Shown: piece after piece, positions 13,500 through 24,903 of the stretch
How positions within the stretch are numbered: the stretch's first letter is position 1
Layout: each line of letters begins with the position of its first letter
Source: Mugil cephalus
Taxonomy: Eukaryota > Chordata > Actinopteri > Mugiliformes > Mugilidae
Assembly: GCF_022458985.1 (NCBI RefSeq)
Contig: NC_061790.1
Span: 14,240,397 to 14,304,396 of the forward strand
DNA: 64,000 nucleotides
Direction: 5' to 3'
Notes under the pieces: model-generated
What the model was told of the DNA's origin: nothing
Seen by the model: only the letters and a program-made list of their open reading frames with translations
Databases searched by the model: none
Position numbers and translations under genes: made by a program

Positions 13500-16400
13500 A
13501 TGATCACAGCCGCAGAATATGGAGAAACGTCGTGGGAGCTGTCTGTGCAGGTGGATCAAAAAGAAGGGGACGAGTCCATGAAATTCAAGCTGAGGGTGAA
13601 GGGAGACTTGCACATCGGAGGCCTCATGCTCAAACTGGTGGAGAAAATCAGTAAGTTTCCCGGTTGGGCGGAAAACCGCTGCTAGGCGCTTTGAGTGTAA
13701 CACGTGAAAATACAAGTGGCTCCCCGCTTTAGGGAGGCAATTCTCCTCCTCGGCCACAACACATTTGTTAGTCAAGCCACACCCTTGTTTGCCCTGCATT
13801 TTTCTTTGCCACGCTGCCATTGTTTTGTCACAATGCTTGCGTAGCCTGAGGGGCCAAAGTTCAGCCAAGAGATGATCTGATATCCCTCCACAAGTCCTCG
13901 TAAACGCTGGGGAGCTAATATAGCATAGCATAAAAGCAGCACTAGTGAGGTGGTTTAAAGGGCATGAGGCATAATAGTTGACTAAGCAGCTTGTCATCAA
14001 CAGACGGATTTCAGCACGGCACCATAAGATGATGTCAGGTAGACTCATTAAGCCACACCACCTACACGTAAGTAGGCAGAAGTATTTGTGGTGCTATCAG
14101 ACGTAGGCGTTAAAAATATTTATGCCATACCTTCACCTCGAGACTCTTTAAAACGTGACATGTAAATGTTTGCCATAACTTCACGTGTGAACTACCCTCC
14201 AAACATGAGATATGACAGTAATATTGGAATAATGGCCTTACTCAACCTGTCTGCCTGTAGAGGCCCCCCAGGATTGGTCAGACCACGCTCTGTGGTGGGA
14301 ACAGAAGAGCTGCTGGCTGCTCAAAACCCACTGGACCTTGGACAAGTACGGAATCCAGGTAATATGAATGTACGCCAAACTGACCGCTTGAACCCCAAAA
14401 CAAGATCAATCAAGATTTTCCCGAGAAATATGTTCGTAGAAATTTACATAACGGTTTCAACTCTGAGGGGAAATCTCTGAGGCTTGGACAGATTTTATAT
14501 AGCCCCTTGGAAGCAGATATAGAAAATTATATCCTCAGCCCAGCAGACTGATATCTCATTTTTATTTACCTGACCGGTGAAGCCAGAACCATATGGAAGG
14601 TCTATTATTCATATGACACAAGTTACGCAGTCATGCCTAAGGAATTCCAGAAGTCCAGATGCCAGTGTTAATAAAGACACAATGAATTCATTTTGAAAAA
14701 TCCATGACCACAAAACTTTAGGTGTCTATTACAAACACATGTTATACTACATATACTGTTTGCGTGCGTACACACCATGGATATTAAAAGCTCTCCATCT
14801 GATATTGAAGCTGGGAATAGGAACGAGCTGCAGCTAATCTGAATGAAATGAATTTTGCTTCGTAGGCCGATGCTTTCCTGCGCTACACGCCCCAGCACAA
14901 GCCCCTGTTGCTGCAGCTTCCCAATATGAAAACCATCAAAATAACCGTCAGCTTCTCCAGCGTGGTCTTCAAAGTGGTGTCAGAAATCTGCAGAATGCTC
15001 AGTGAGTTCGCCTTCTCTGCACTTCTTGTTCTTGTGATCATTTTGGCGCATCTTAGACAGATCAAAAATCATACGCTCACCTTCCTTCCTTCCTTCCTTC
15101 CTTCCTTCCTTCCTTCCTTCCTTCCTTCCGAATCGCTCACGCCTTCTCACCTTCGCTTCGTCTTAGACATCAGAAGACCAGAGGAGCTGTCCCTGCTGAA
15201 GCCTCCAGATGATCCCTCGAAGAAGAAGAAGAAAGAGAAGAACTCGCCACAGGACGACATCTGGGACATCGATTTACTCAGTGGCGGACCAGCAGGAACA
15301 GGTAGTGTGTTTGATTTTCATTCTTTTATCTGGGATTAAGTAAAGGTTTCATAGCAGCACCCATTCTGGTTCAAGAGTTTACTTATGAAAGCAAATTATA
15401 AGAAGAAACATTCATTTCTGAGGTTCAGTGACTTGTTTTGATGAATTCCTGTAATTGTATTCATTAATGGATTACAATATATCATTTGTTGAACATTTCT
15501 GCACGCTTTGGCTAGTGCAATGGTTACAAAAGTGGGGTGTTGGCCCAGGCCGAGAGGGGAAATGATTTGTTGTGAAAGTAGATTCTTTTCTTTTTTTTTT
15601 CTTTTTTTTACTGTTTATGGCTAGAAGATAGAAATTGTTAGTGATTACTTTCAGTTGCATAGTCAAAATGTCATTTGATTGAAATCATAAGAATACTTAT
15701 ATGGCTGCGCTCTTTTTCTGCTTCTCAGACTGACTGAATGTCTGAAAGCCATTTGCTTAATATTCTGACAATTTTTGTACTACAAGAAAAGAAAGACCAA
15801 AATGTCCGCCATTAGAGGATTCCTATTTTCTGAATTAATTAAATTCTAATTCCTGGTCTGTCACTTATAAAAGAAATATAAACATGTCTGTCCAAAAGTC
15901 ACAGGCTGTTAAAAGTTTCAGTCACGCAACACAATCGGTGGGATGCTTGAATGGTCCCACATCAATTCAGCAGCATCAAACCCACCCCAGATACTGTATA
16001 AACATACAGTCAGAGGCAAGAATGATGACAAGAAAAACAGATGAAAGAGAGGCGTGATCTCAACGTCAATATGAGACAGCCTCAATACACAGATTTCACA
16101 GAGAATTGATGCTGAAAGCAAATATTGATTTTGCCGCACTTGAAGTTGAAGTTGTTTGAAACATGAAAACTCTTCTCGGTTTTATGTTTGAAAGAATAGA
16201 GTCCCCTCGCCTTACTCCTAGTTCCTAAAACTTTTGGCTGAGCTCTGATGGGCCGTGGCATTCTGAAAGAATTTTTCAGCATTGTGCCGTGCTTCAGCAT
16301 CACCCGCTCTCTCACTACGTCTACCTGGCTCAGATTCCACCTTGAAGATTAAGACCTTTTATCTCTGATGTCTGTGGATTTTCGTGCTTTCATTCTTTAT

Positions 16401-19400
16401 TTTGTTGTGTCTGTTTCCTCTTCTTCTTAAGTCCCACACACTTGTGACTGATGGCTGATGTGGACCTTAAGGACCTATCGGCTCAGTAGAAATATGTGAA
16501 ATCATGTGTTTAAAAAGAAAATATAATATAATTCTTTACCCACTCCAGGTCCTGCATACAGTAAGACCATGACAGCGACCTATGACCCGGAGAATGGGAT
16601 GCCCGTGTCTGCCACCAGCCTTTGGTTCGGAGAAAACCCTCTGGCTGACAGTCAGCCAAACTTACCGCCTGCTGAGCTGGCCAAGCTGTACAAGCCACTT
16701 TCACTAGTGGACAAAGCAATCAACAATGCAGGGTAAGAATCCCAAACCTATCATCATATTGGACATTTACTTGAACCTGACATGTACAGAGTGCATGACA
16801 TTTCTGTCCACCTGCTAGTTGTGATTGGTTGTCGCTGTGATTGACAGGTGGCTGGACTCATCTCTTTCTCTCATGGAGCAAGACATTCAGGACGACGACA
16901 GGCTGCTGCTCCGCTTCAAGTACAACGTCTTCTTCGACCTCAATCCTAAAGTAAGAGATCCACAACGTGTTCCCGTTTAAACTGTCTGAAATACCGGGAA
17001 AGCCGCTGAACTCAACCGGAGCTTGTGTTTTTGTGTGTGTGTGTGTTTCAGTACGATGCCGTCAGGATAACTCAGCTATACGAACAGGCTCGCTGGTCCA
17101 TCCTTCTGGAGGAGATCGACTGCACAGATGAGGAAATGCTGATGTTCGCTTCGTTACAGGTGAACAATGTCCCATCGCAGTCACGAACAAATGATTTCTC
17201 ATGTTTTTACGAGAGGTACAAAGGTATGAACTAAACTATTGAGATGGACTAAATATATAAAATCTGAATTTGATTGGTTGAAAATGGATAACCTCCTAAA
17301 TCTTGCGCTCTCACCCACGTGCATTGCCAAGTGCAAAGACAAACATTGCTTCCGATTGCCCTTGGATGGATGATTGTACTTGTAAATATTTAACTTTTGT
17401 GTGTGTGGTGAATTTATTGGACTATGACGCAGGGATGAAATGAGGATTTCAGCAGTAGCTCGGAAGTCAGTGCTAGTTAACAAGCGGTCTTAGCGGGTCA
17501 CGTTCCAGTTACTGTTTCACCCTCAAGCCATTGTTTGGCTGTAAAACACACAGCATACTGTGTGTCAGAGGAGCAGGAGAGAAGCTAACAGATTTAAAGT
17601 GTTGTCACTGTTCTACCAGTCGCCATCATCGTCAGCGATAGGTGGATATAGGCTCAGAGCTGGGCGCGAACTTAGCTTTAAATTCCTGTGTTGGGCAGTT
17701 TAGTTTGCGTCACCATCACAAGGTTACAGAGCTGTAAACAAGTCATTCATTTCAGTGGCAATCTGGATTCATGTGGTTTTTACCGGTGCTATCAGCAAAA
17801 CAAACTTTTACTACACCTTTACTGAAACCAACTTTACTAAAAACATATTTACTAGAAAATATGTCAAGTGCAGTCGTGGCAAAAGTTTGATTTGCGCTGC
17901 AGTTACAATAGCAGTAACTTAATACACCCAGTTTGTAGTTCAATCAGTGGGACATAAGCCCAGTCTCCACTCAGTTATAGATGGTGATGGTCATGAATGT
18001 TACTAATACTTTACAATTAGGCAATGTACTTCGTAATTCAGTTCCTTTCACCAAGATATTTTTTTGAGAAGTGTTTGAACGAACCATTAAACCACAAAGT
18101 CTACCGCTAATGATTTAAAAAAAAAAAAAAAAAAAATAGTGAAAACAACTATGACTCACAAAGAAAGAAGTTCCTTTTACGTTTCTCATGTTTAATGCTC
18201 TGTGTTGTTGTAGAACCAGCGTAGCTTGAGATAAATGATTCAAATCCAGATTTCTTGCAGTCTTGTATTCATGAACCACAACTCACCCGGGAAAAAAACG
18301 AGGAGGCCTAGTTTAGTACAGTGTGTACGTCTTAAGAGCTCAGAGCAGGGGAGAGTAAGTTTGCTGTCTAAATCCCTGTGAAGACATGTCAGAACATGAG
18401 GAAAATCCCACTGGAGATCGAGGATAGGCAGAGAAAGACGCAGAGTCCCAGAGAAAGAGATAGAGTGGAAGAAAAGGTTGAGAAGAAACAAATGAGTACT
18501 GTGAGTTTTAACAGCAGAAACTTCAGCCTATCTCAGGTACGTCGAGCTCTGTATCTTCCAACTTTTGGAACAATGATTCAGATATCGCAGTGATTCAAAG
18601 GGAGTGTTGCACTCACCTACACACTGGTGCAACGGCTGGCACACAGGGCCGAGCTCAAACCTCTCTCTTACTCACACCCGCCTTGCGTAACCTCTTTTTA
18701 ATCACGTAGGAGAACTTATTTTCCAAAATATTTGTCTTTGCTATTAGGGTTTTCCAATCAAAAAAAAAATGTTTTTTTTTCCCCCTTTAGTATCACATTT
18801 GTAAACTGACCATGTCAAGAGAACCGCTGGACCACTCCAATGAACCTGAAATCGATGAAGTCGAGGCCGCCCTGTCTAACCTGGAGGTGACGCTCGAAGG
18901 CGGACTCACGGACAAAATTCTGGTAAACATGTTTGTTGAGCAGCTCTAGAATAAACCAAAATCCTAAGATTTTTAGGTCAGTTGCAGTTGAACACCTGTT
19001 TTCAAGCTGAAGTTGATAGCTAGGCCTTCGCTGATTGCATGTCTTAACGTAGTGATGTCAAAAGAAGGATAATTGACAGTTGTTTTTCTTGCTTCCAGGA
19101 AGACATTACAGACATTCCAGAGCTGGCAGATACCCTCCGGCTGTTAAGGTGAACCCACTATTGTACATATTATACTGTATTTACACTGTATATACACTGT
19201 AAATTTACACCAATCTGGCATAAGGAAAAGGAGAAGTAAACAACATTGACCATCTTGTGACAATACAATGTTCTGCTGCAGGAACTTTTGGACCTGGCAT
19301 TCATGTAGATGTTACTTAGACATGCAGCACCCACCTAGACCAGACCAAACAACCCCACCCCTTTGGTCTGATTACCAGATTATAAAATGATTCATGTACC

Positions 19401-21103
19401 AGACAGGAAATATTCAGATTTATCATGTGAGCTTATGACCCTTTTGGCATTGATCTCATAAGGGTTTCTCGGCCATCTAATCATAGACCTCGAGTGGAGC
19501 TCCTTCATCTTCTTCAAACATTTACGCAGTTTTGCACTTTTTGTGTGTGTGTTAAATCAGGCCCAAAAGATTTACGCTGCGGCCATACAAGGAGTACTGG
19601 TTTATATTCAAGGACACCACCATCTCATACTTCAAGAACAAGGAGGCCTCCCTTGGAGAACCAATAGAGCAGTTCCATCTCCGAGGTGAGCGATGACGTC
19701 TTTTAACAATAAATATACAGTCATATTGATGTCTGATTTGGACATGGAGGCCATAACTAATTTCTAGGGTATACTCCTTCACAATAAAATCAGTTTTATA
19801 CTGGGATAGTAACAATATTATATATTAACAACAAAATTCTGTGTTTCATTACACTTGAATCAACAGGATGTGAGGTGGTCCCAGATGTCAACGTCACAGA
19901 CAAGAAGTTCGGCATCAAGCTCCTGCTCCCAGTTGCTGATGGAATGAATGAGGTTTACATCCGATGTGATAATGTAAGAAGACGTGCCCTCTCATTCACG
20001 CGTGGCTCAGAACTTTCCCCAGCTTCCCCTGTGCATGCATAAGAAATGCCGAGGCACATTTTACACATCTTACGTGATTTTTCCCACTGGTACAGGAAAC
20101 TCAGTACGCCAAGTGGAAAGCTGCTTGCCTCCTCGCCTCCAAGGGCAAGACGATGGCCTACAGCTCCTACAAGTCAGAAGTGAAGAACATCCAGGCCTTC
20201 CTGCAAATGAAGAGCCTGGCGCCCCCTCCTGGTCAGGCAGCTCCGGACCTTGATTCCATGGACATGAATGCTGAATGTTTTGTTTCTCCGCGCTACACCA
20301 AGAAGCACAAGAGCAAACAGGTTTGTTTAAGGGCTGCGTCCCACATGTTTAACTTTGCCGACAGCTATCAACGCCACACATCTTGTCTTTTTTGTTGTTG
20401 TTGTTGTTGTTGTTGTTTTTTATGGAATACTGTGGTTAACTCTACCTCTTTTGATTGCATCAAGCTGACGGCACGCATCCTGGAGGCCCATCAGAACATA
20501 GCACGGCTGTCACTAGTGGAGGCCAAGATGCGCTTTATCCAGGCCTGGCAGTCGCTTCCAGAGTTTGGCATCAGATACTACATCGTCAGGTACATATTTT
20601 GTTATAATACGCACGCAGCAGAAGACATAATGGAATGTCTAAATGACATGTAATGTCATCATTTCTCTTTTATGTGCATTAAAGATTCAAGGGGAGCAAG
20701 AAGGATGAAATTCTGGGGATATCCTATAACCGCCTGATTCGTCTTGACATGTCAACTGGTCTGCCCGTCACCACGTGGAGGTTCGCCAACATGAAGCAGT
20801 GGAACGTCAACTGGGAGATAAGACAGGCAAGGGATCGCTGTGCCTCTGGTTCTGAGGTATTATGTAGAGACAGTGTTACATCCGAGACGTACATTGTTAA
20901 CCTATTTTACGTAATTTCAGGTGACCATAGAATTTGACCAGAATGTGACAATAGCCTTCTGCTGTTCGAGCTGCGACTGCAAGGTGGTCCACGAGTTCAT
21001 CGGCGGTTACATCTTCCTGTCTACGCGATCTAAAGACCAGAACGAAACGCTGGACGAAGAACTGTTCCATAAACTTACTGGAGGTCAAGATGAGCAAAGA
21101 TGA
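13500..21103 (+). CDS. fermt1: Kindlin-1 (fermitin family homolog 1), spliced gene
   Basis: Kindlin-1 is a FERM-domain adaptor at focal adhesions that binds integrin beta tails and, with talin, activates integrins. Coding exons: 13500-13650, 14261-14358, 14866-15001, 15167-15301, 16549-16732, 16848-16950, 17052-17159, 18791-18922, 19099-19148, 19561-19685, 19867-19973, 20096-20320, 20465-20589, 20685-20826, 20921-21103. They give 667 residues; human kindlin-1 has 677. The F0 domain starts the protein ([21 protein letters not shown]). A lysine-rich stretch in the F1 loop lies at about residues 147-153. The PH domain inserted in F2 follows ([17 protein letters not shown]), then the F3/PTB lobe with the integrin-binding Gln598-Trp599 pair. 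The C-terminus is [13 protein letters not shown]. Similarity along the whole length is closer to human FERMT1 than to FERMT3, notably in the tail ([21 protein letters not shown]). The last intron is GC-AG. Frame is kept across all 15 exons. Confidence 0.95.
15080..15129. repeat. (CCTT)n microsatellite in fermt1 intron
   Basis: About 12 uninterrupted copies of a CTTC tetranucleotide lie in the 165-nt intron between coding exons 3 and 4. The array ends 37 nt before the acceptor at 15165-15166, so it extends the pyrimidine-rich part of a very short intron. Confidence 0.95.
17160..18790. other. Large fermt1 intron without recognised elements
   Basis: This 1.6-kb intron separates the coding exon ending MLMFASLQ from the one beginning YHICKLTM. 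It contains an A-run at 18117-18137 and no transposon, RNA gene or extra exon that I could support. The acceptor is preceded by a long pyrimidine tract ending CCCCCTTTAG. Confidence 0.6.
19211..19380 (+). mobile_element. Tc1-like element fragment in fermt1 intron
   Basis: The segment carries stretches typical of a second fish Tc1-like family: AGGAGAAGTAAACAACATTGA, then AATGTTCTGCTGCAGGAAC and ATGTAGATGTTACTTAGACA. The last two correspond to the middle of that family's transposase gene. It is nearly collinear with the left half of the copy at 56101-56570. Only a fragment remains, with no coding capacity. Confidence 0.75.
20392..20417. repeat. (TTG)n microsatellite
   Basis: About eight TTG repeats lie in the fermt1 intron between the exons ending at 20320 and starting at 20465. 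The intron reads through in frame with the preceding exon, but the TTG tract and poor protein similarity mark it as intronic. Confidence 0.85.
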
Positions 21104-21408
21104 ATACACCTGTGCATCTTATGGAGTATGTCTTCTTTATTCACTTAACACGTTGCAGCACACATCTGAGTGAATCACTGGCAAAAGAAAATGCAATGCT
21201 CAATCACAGTCACAGAGAAATGACATATTTTCAATCAAAAAAAAAACATTATTCTTGTTTTTTTTTTATGTCATTGAAAAGTCGGCTGTAAACGTTTACA
21301 GCAATGCACTAGAAAAATGTCGATGTGAATATGTAGTAAAAGTTTGTCTTAGTTTGCCATAGTTTGAAGATACTGTATGTCCTCATTTCAAATGCAAAAA
21401 AGTAAATC

Positions 21409-21414
21409 ATTAAA
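21409..21414 (+). terminator. fermt1: Candidate fermt1 poly(A) signal
   Basis: ATTAAA, the commonest variant of the AATAAA hexamer, lies 306 nt after the stop codon. It is followed by T- and GT-rich sequence (GGATGTTTTTATATTTTAC), as expected downstream of a cleavage site. No AATAAA was seen between the stop codon and this point. Confidence 0.5.
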
Positions 21415-21429
21415 GGATGTTTTTATATT

Positions 21430-22418
21430 TTACAACTTGTTCCACGTTTGTTCAGTGGCTAAAAAACAAAACTTTTTACACTGGTAATGTCATTTTAAAT
21501 CGTTGACTGGAATGTGAGTTTCACGAAGGCTCTACTCTGTTGTTGAAAGAAAAAGGCTGCATTGTGTTTACAGCTATGCCCACACTGCTAGCTGCAAAAA
21601 GAAGATTTCCAACAATGTTTGGATTCATGTAAAATTACATGTGACTCACCCAGTCACCTTTCAAAAGCACATGCAAATTATTGGCTTTGACTTAGGTGAT
21701 AGTTTGATACATGCATGATAATTTATTTACATATTCATAAATGATTCAGTCGTTTCTTCAGATTTCAGTACATGAGTCAGAGTGAATGACACATGACATT
21801 TGCGACAACTTCATTAGCAACTAATTAGTAAAGTAATGTTAGATTTTATTTGGAGGAACTAATAGGTTTGAACTGGCAATTCCATGGTGTGCATTATTGA
21901 AACTTGTTAGTGACTTCAGATGTCTTCCAGGCTGCATCATTATATCGCTTTGTACCATACTATCTTCTCTTTCAACCACCTCACTGCTACACTGCTGTAC
22001 AATGGGGGTGGGCAGGGGCGAAGCTGGCAAACGATTCATCAAACCCCGTGTTTTATCATTGTAGCAGTCTGAAGTAGGTGATCCTTTCAGTCTGACCTTA
22101 CCACAGTTACATGCACAAGAGAAGGAAGCACTGATGTTCCCAATTCAGAGGGAGAGCTTTACACTGAATATTAACAGTTTTTCTAAATAACTGGCACATC
22201 TGCTCAGCCTGAGGAACACCAATGGAATGAAAAGTACTATAAGCCTTTACTTTTCACTGGATGGTGGATACATGACTTTGATCTGATCGAAATGAGGAGA
22301 TATGATGGGAACGCTAAGTGGGTTTAACAAACAGAAAATATGTATAACTTCATGGACATTTGCTGGAACTATTATGTATATTTGCTTTTTGACATTTCAT
22401 ACAGTAATAAACCAGCCC
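21430..22418. other. Intergenic, nothing recognised
   Basis: About 1 kb between the probable fermt1 3' end and a repeat fragment. Open frames here are short and carry no known motif. Confidence 0.45.
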
Positions 22419-22481
22419 GGGGCGGCACAGTGGTGGTTAGCACTGATGCCTCACAGCAAGAAGGTTCTGGGTTCAGTTCAT
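22419..22481 (+). repeat. Fragment of a teleost dispersed repeat (tRNA-like head)
   Basis: GGGGCGGCACAGTGGTGGTTAG, CCTCACAGCAAGAAGGTTC and TGGGTTCAGTTC follow the well-known 5' part of a repeat scattered through teleost genomes. The box-B-like GGGTTCAGTTC resembles a tRNA T-arm, but no cloverleaf can be folded. Only about 60 bp are present. A fragment resembling the 3' tail of the same family, in opposite orientation, lies at 53516-53570. The family assignment rests on memory of fish sequences. Confidence 0.65.
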
Positions 22482-23639
22482 AGTTAACAGTCGATTAAAT
22501 ATTCAGATTGCATTCTCGTCCATAAAATCCTTCACTGAATGGCTCCATCTCCTCTAAGTGAATTTATAAAGAAAAACACAAATAGGTCAACCAGATGGTC
22601 CAGAGATGACTGCAGTCCCATTTAGGAAAACTGAAACTCAAAAGCATCACATACTGCACGTGGAACATGGTATCTAGTAAAATAAGACATACACCAACTC
22701 TTAACTCATTTATAAAACACTTAAAGACATGGTTACCAGACAATCAGTACTGTACTCATATGGTTCAGCTTCCAGCAAAATTATCAATGTTTTGCCTCTC
22801 CCTGCACTGTTTCTTTTATTAAAAAATAAATAAATAAAATATTTTATGTGTATTTTTATTTTTAAAAGTTGTGCAAAATAAAAACAAAGAATAGAAATAA
22901 AACTAGTTATATCTTAATCCTCTACTGACTACTATACTTGTATATGTTTTAATGTGCTAATTTTCTGTCACTTTTTATCTGGTTCTGATTCTGTCTTGTT
23001 TTGTTTGTTTGTGTGTGTCATGAGCTTCTGTGTTCTGTTTAGTCTCCTTTTCAACCTGCCAGGGACTACAGATGGAATTTAGCCTGCATTGTTATATTTG
23101 GCACATTTACTGTGATTCCCCTTTATTTCCTACGACAATCAATGTGCAATGTCCCTCTTTTAAATAAAATAAACAAATGTGTAAACCTACTGTCAGTCAA
23201 GGAAAGTGAAATCTGTCATGAGGTAGATAATAGAGGGGATGTTGTCAGAACCGCTGTGAAGTTAGATTTTAGTTGGATATTTGACAGGCATTCACTCTGG
23301 ATTCAGCGAAGTGTTACATAGAAACCATTCATAAATTGCATATTAATTTTCACAAAACCGTGTTATATAACAATGCAAAATGTGCCAATAACTAGGGGGC
23401 ACCTTTCTATATACTATTTTACTTTTTCGTGGGTCTCCAAACTATTTCTTTTTTGCCTGTCATTATCTCCGTGGAACAGAACCTCACTTTCCTTTTTAAA
23501 CAATTACAAACAACAAATACACTATTACACACTATTCTAAAGGTCCCACATACATACATTTGCAAATAAACCCTCCAGAAAATACGGACACACTGATAAT
23601 TTACATACATTCATGCATTTACCATATTAATGGCCCAAA
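22482..23639. other. Intergenic, AT-rich
   Basis: This is low-complexity AT-rich sequence, particularly at 22815-22905. No gene or identifiable element was found before the hAT element begins. Confidence 0.45.
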
Positions 23640-24551
23640 TAGTGGCGGGCGGATCGATACAAATGTCGATAGTATCGATACCAAGTCGGCATCTATATCA
23701 GATCGATACTAGCCTCTTGTGTTTAGATATTGCGCCGTCACGTGAGTCACGTGACGTGACTTAGACGCGCAAAGCAAACAAACAAGTTGCCAGCTCAGGT
23801 TCATCAGCACACGCACAGAGAAAATACAACAGAAGAACGGCAGAGAGGAAGAGCAGCGCCGTGTGGCTGCATTTTCAATTCGAAAACAAGACAACAGTGA
23901 AATGTGGGATTTGTAAAAAGCTAGTCAGGTATAGTGTAAACACTGCCAAAGGGTATAAACATATAAAACATAAATAAAAACATCCAAAAGAAAACATGGA
24001 GCTACAAAAATGAGAGAGGAGGAGAGAAATTCCCCACCCTCTGGCCCCGCTGCAAGACCCCAGTCCAGAGGCAGAGGTCATTGGCAGAGGCCTTTCAGCA
24101 TGGCAGAGAATATCCAGGTAGGTTAGATTGTTGGAAGTAACAAAGTGAAACTGTTATTTATTACTTTAGCCAACTCCAAAAGTATTAATTATGCTAAGAC
24201 CTTGATGTAATACATTTATCCCATTGAAATGCGTTATTTAAATGAATACATTTACTATAGTTTACTATAGTTTCTCAACAGTACTTGTTTGTTTTAATTT
24301 GATTACTGGTTTGCATGCACTTTTTATTTAAGATTTTTCTGAAAACAAAATTTCTGTTTAATTATAAACTTTGTCCTAATTCTGTCCTGGGTTTTAACTA
24401 TTTAATAACAATAAAAAAAAATGTGTGTGTGCGTTTCAGCAATTCAATGACGCATCCAGTACCATCTTGAAAAGTATCGGTATCGGCGATACTGGCCCGT
24501 ATTTACTTGGTATCGGGTCGATACCAAAATATTCAGCATCGCACACCACTA
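23640..24551 (+). mobile_element. Non-autonomous hAT element
   Basis: The left end TAGTGGCGGGCGGATCGATAC and the complement of the right end (TAGTGGTGTGCGATGC) share short hAT-like termini. Both ends are rich in ATCGATAC-type sequence. The 8 bp flanking each side (GGCCCAAA at 23632-23639, GTCCCAAC at 24552-24559) agree at 6 positions, fitting the 8-bp target duplication of hAT transposons. Inside is a broken BED zinc-finger frame. At 912 bp it is too short for the transposase of about 600 residues. It stops about 80 bp before the trmt6 CCAAT boxes. Confidence 0.8.
23861..23977 (+). pseudogene. hAT transposase BED zinc-finger remnant
   Basis: The frame encodes VWLHFQFENK, CGICKKLVRY and GYKHIKHK. 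Trp and Phe are followed by Cys-x2-Cys and His-x2-His, the layout of the BED zinc finger that starts hAT transposases. A stop codon follows directly, and nothing resembling the catalytic core or dimerisation domain is found before the element's right end. Spacing of the metal ligands is seen directly; the hAT origin is inferred from the BED finger plus the ends. Confidence 0.75.
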
Positions 24552-24624
24552 GTCCCAACTCTCAAGTCGCCACTACTCGATGATTCTGAAATCGACTCTT
24601 TGTTTTTTTAACCACCGCTCTTGG

Positions 24625-24670
24625 CACCTATTGGCTGGGCGGCTCAGCGACTCCTCTCCAGCCAATCACA
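24625..24670 (+). promoter_or_regulatory. trmt6: Two CCAAT boxes upstream of trmt6
   Basis: An inverted CCAAT box (ATTGG, 24630-24634) and a direct one (CCAAT, 24662-24666) are separated by about 32 bp, roughly three helical turns. NF-Y sites arranged this way are common in TATA-less housekeeping promoters. They lie about 240 nt before the trmt6 ATG. No TATA box was seen. Function is inferred from position. Confidence 0.5.
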
Positions 24671-24903
24671 GGCAAATACGCGAAAGCATGGCACCGGCTA
24701 CACTCTGCTATCGTTTAGTTGTCATGCGGGGCTAGGGAAATGAAAGCTAACACGTGGAATTACTAGTTTGCTCTGTTTTGCTCCTAATTCAGGGAACTAC
24801 AGTGCCTTTTTGAACAGTGCCTTGTCAATTGCGAGTGTGCATTAACAGCTGAAGGCGGAATTTGTCCCTCAGTTGACCGCTGAGCTGGTTAATCTGCCTT
24901 ATT

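Noticed and set aside
13455-14048. 197-codon - strand frame over the first fermt1 coding exon
   Set aside because: It crosses the exon, its acceptor and the following intron with no recognisable domain; the + strand exon is clearly kindlin.
14908-15339. 143-codon frame continuous from fermt1 exon 3 through exon 4
   Set aside because: The intron happens to be open in frame, including the CTTC array (Phe-Leu-Pro-Ser repeats). Protein similarity and GT/AG signals show that 15002-15166 is removed.
22419-22481. Possible tRNA gene (box-B-like sequence)
   Set aside because: No cloverleaf, anticodon arm or box A at the right distance; the sequence follows a known dispersed fish repeat.
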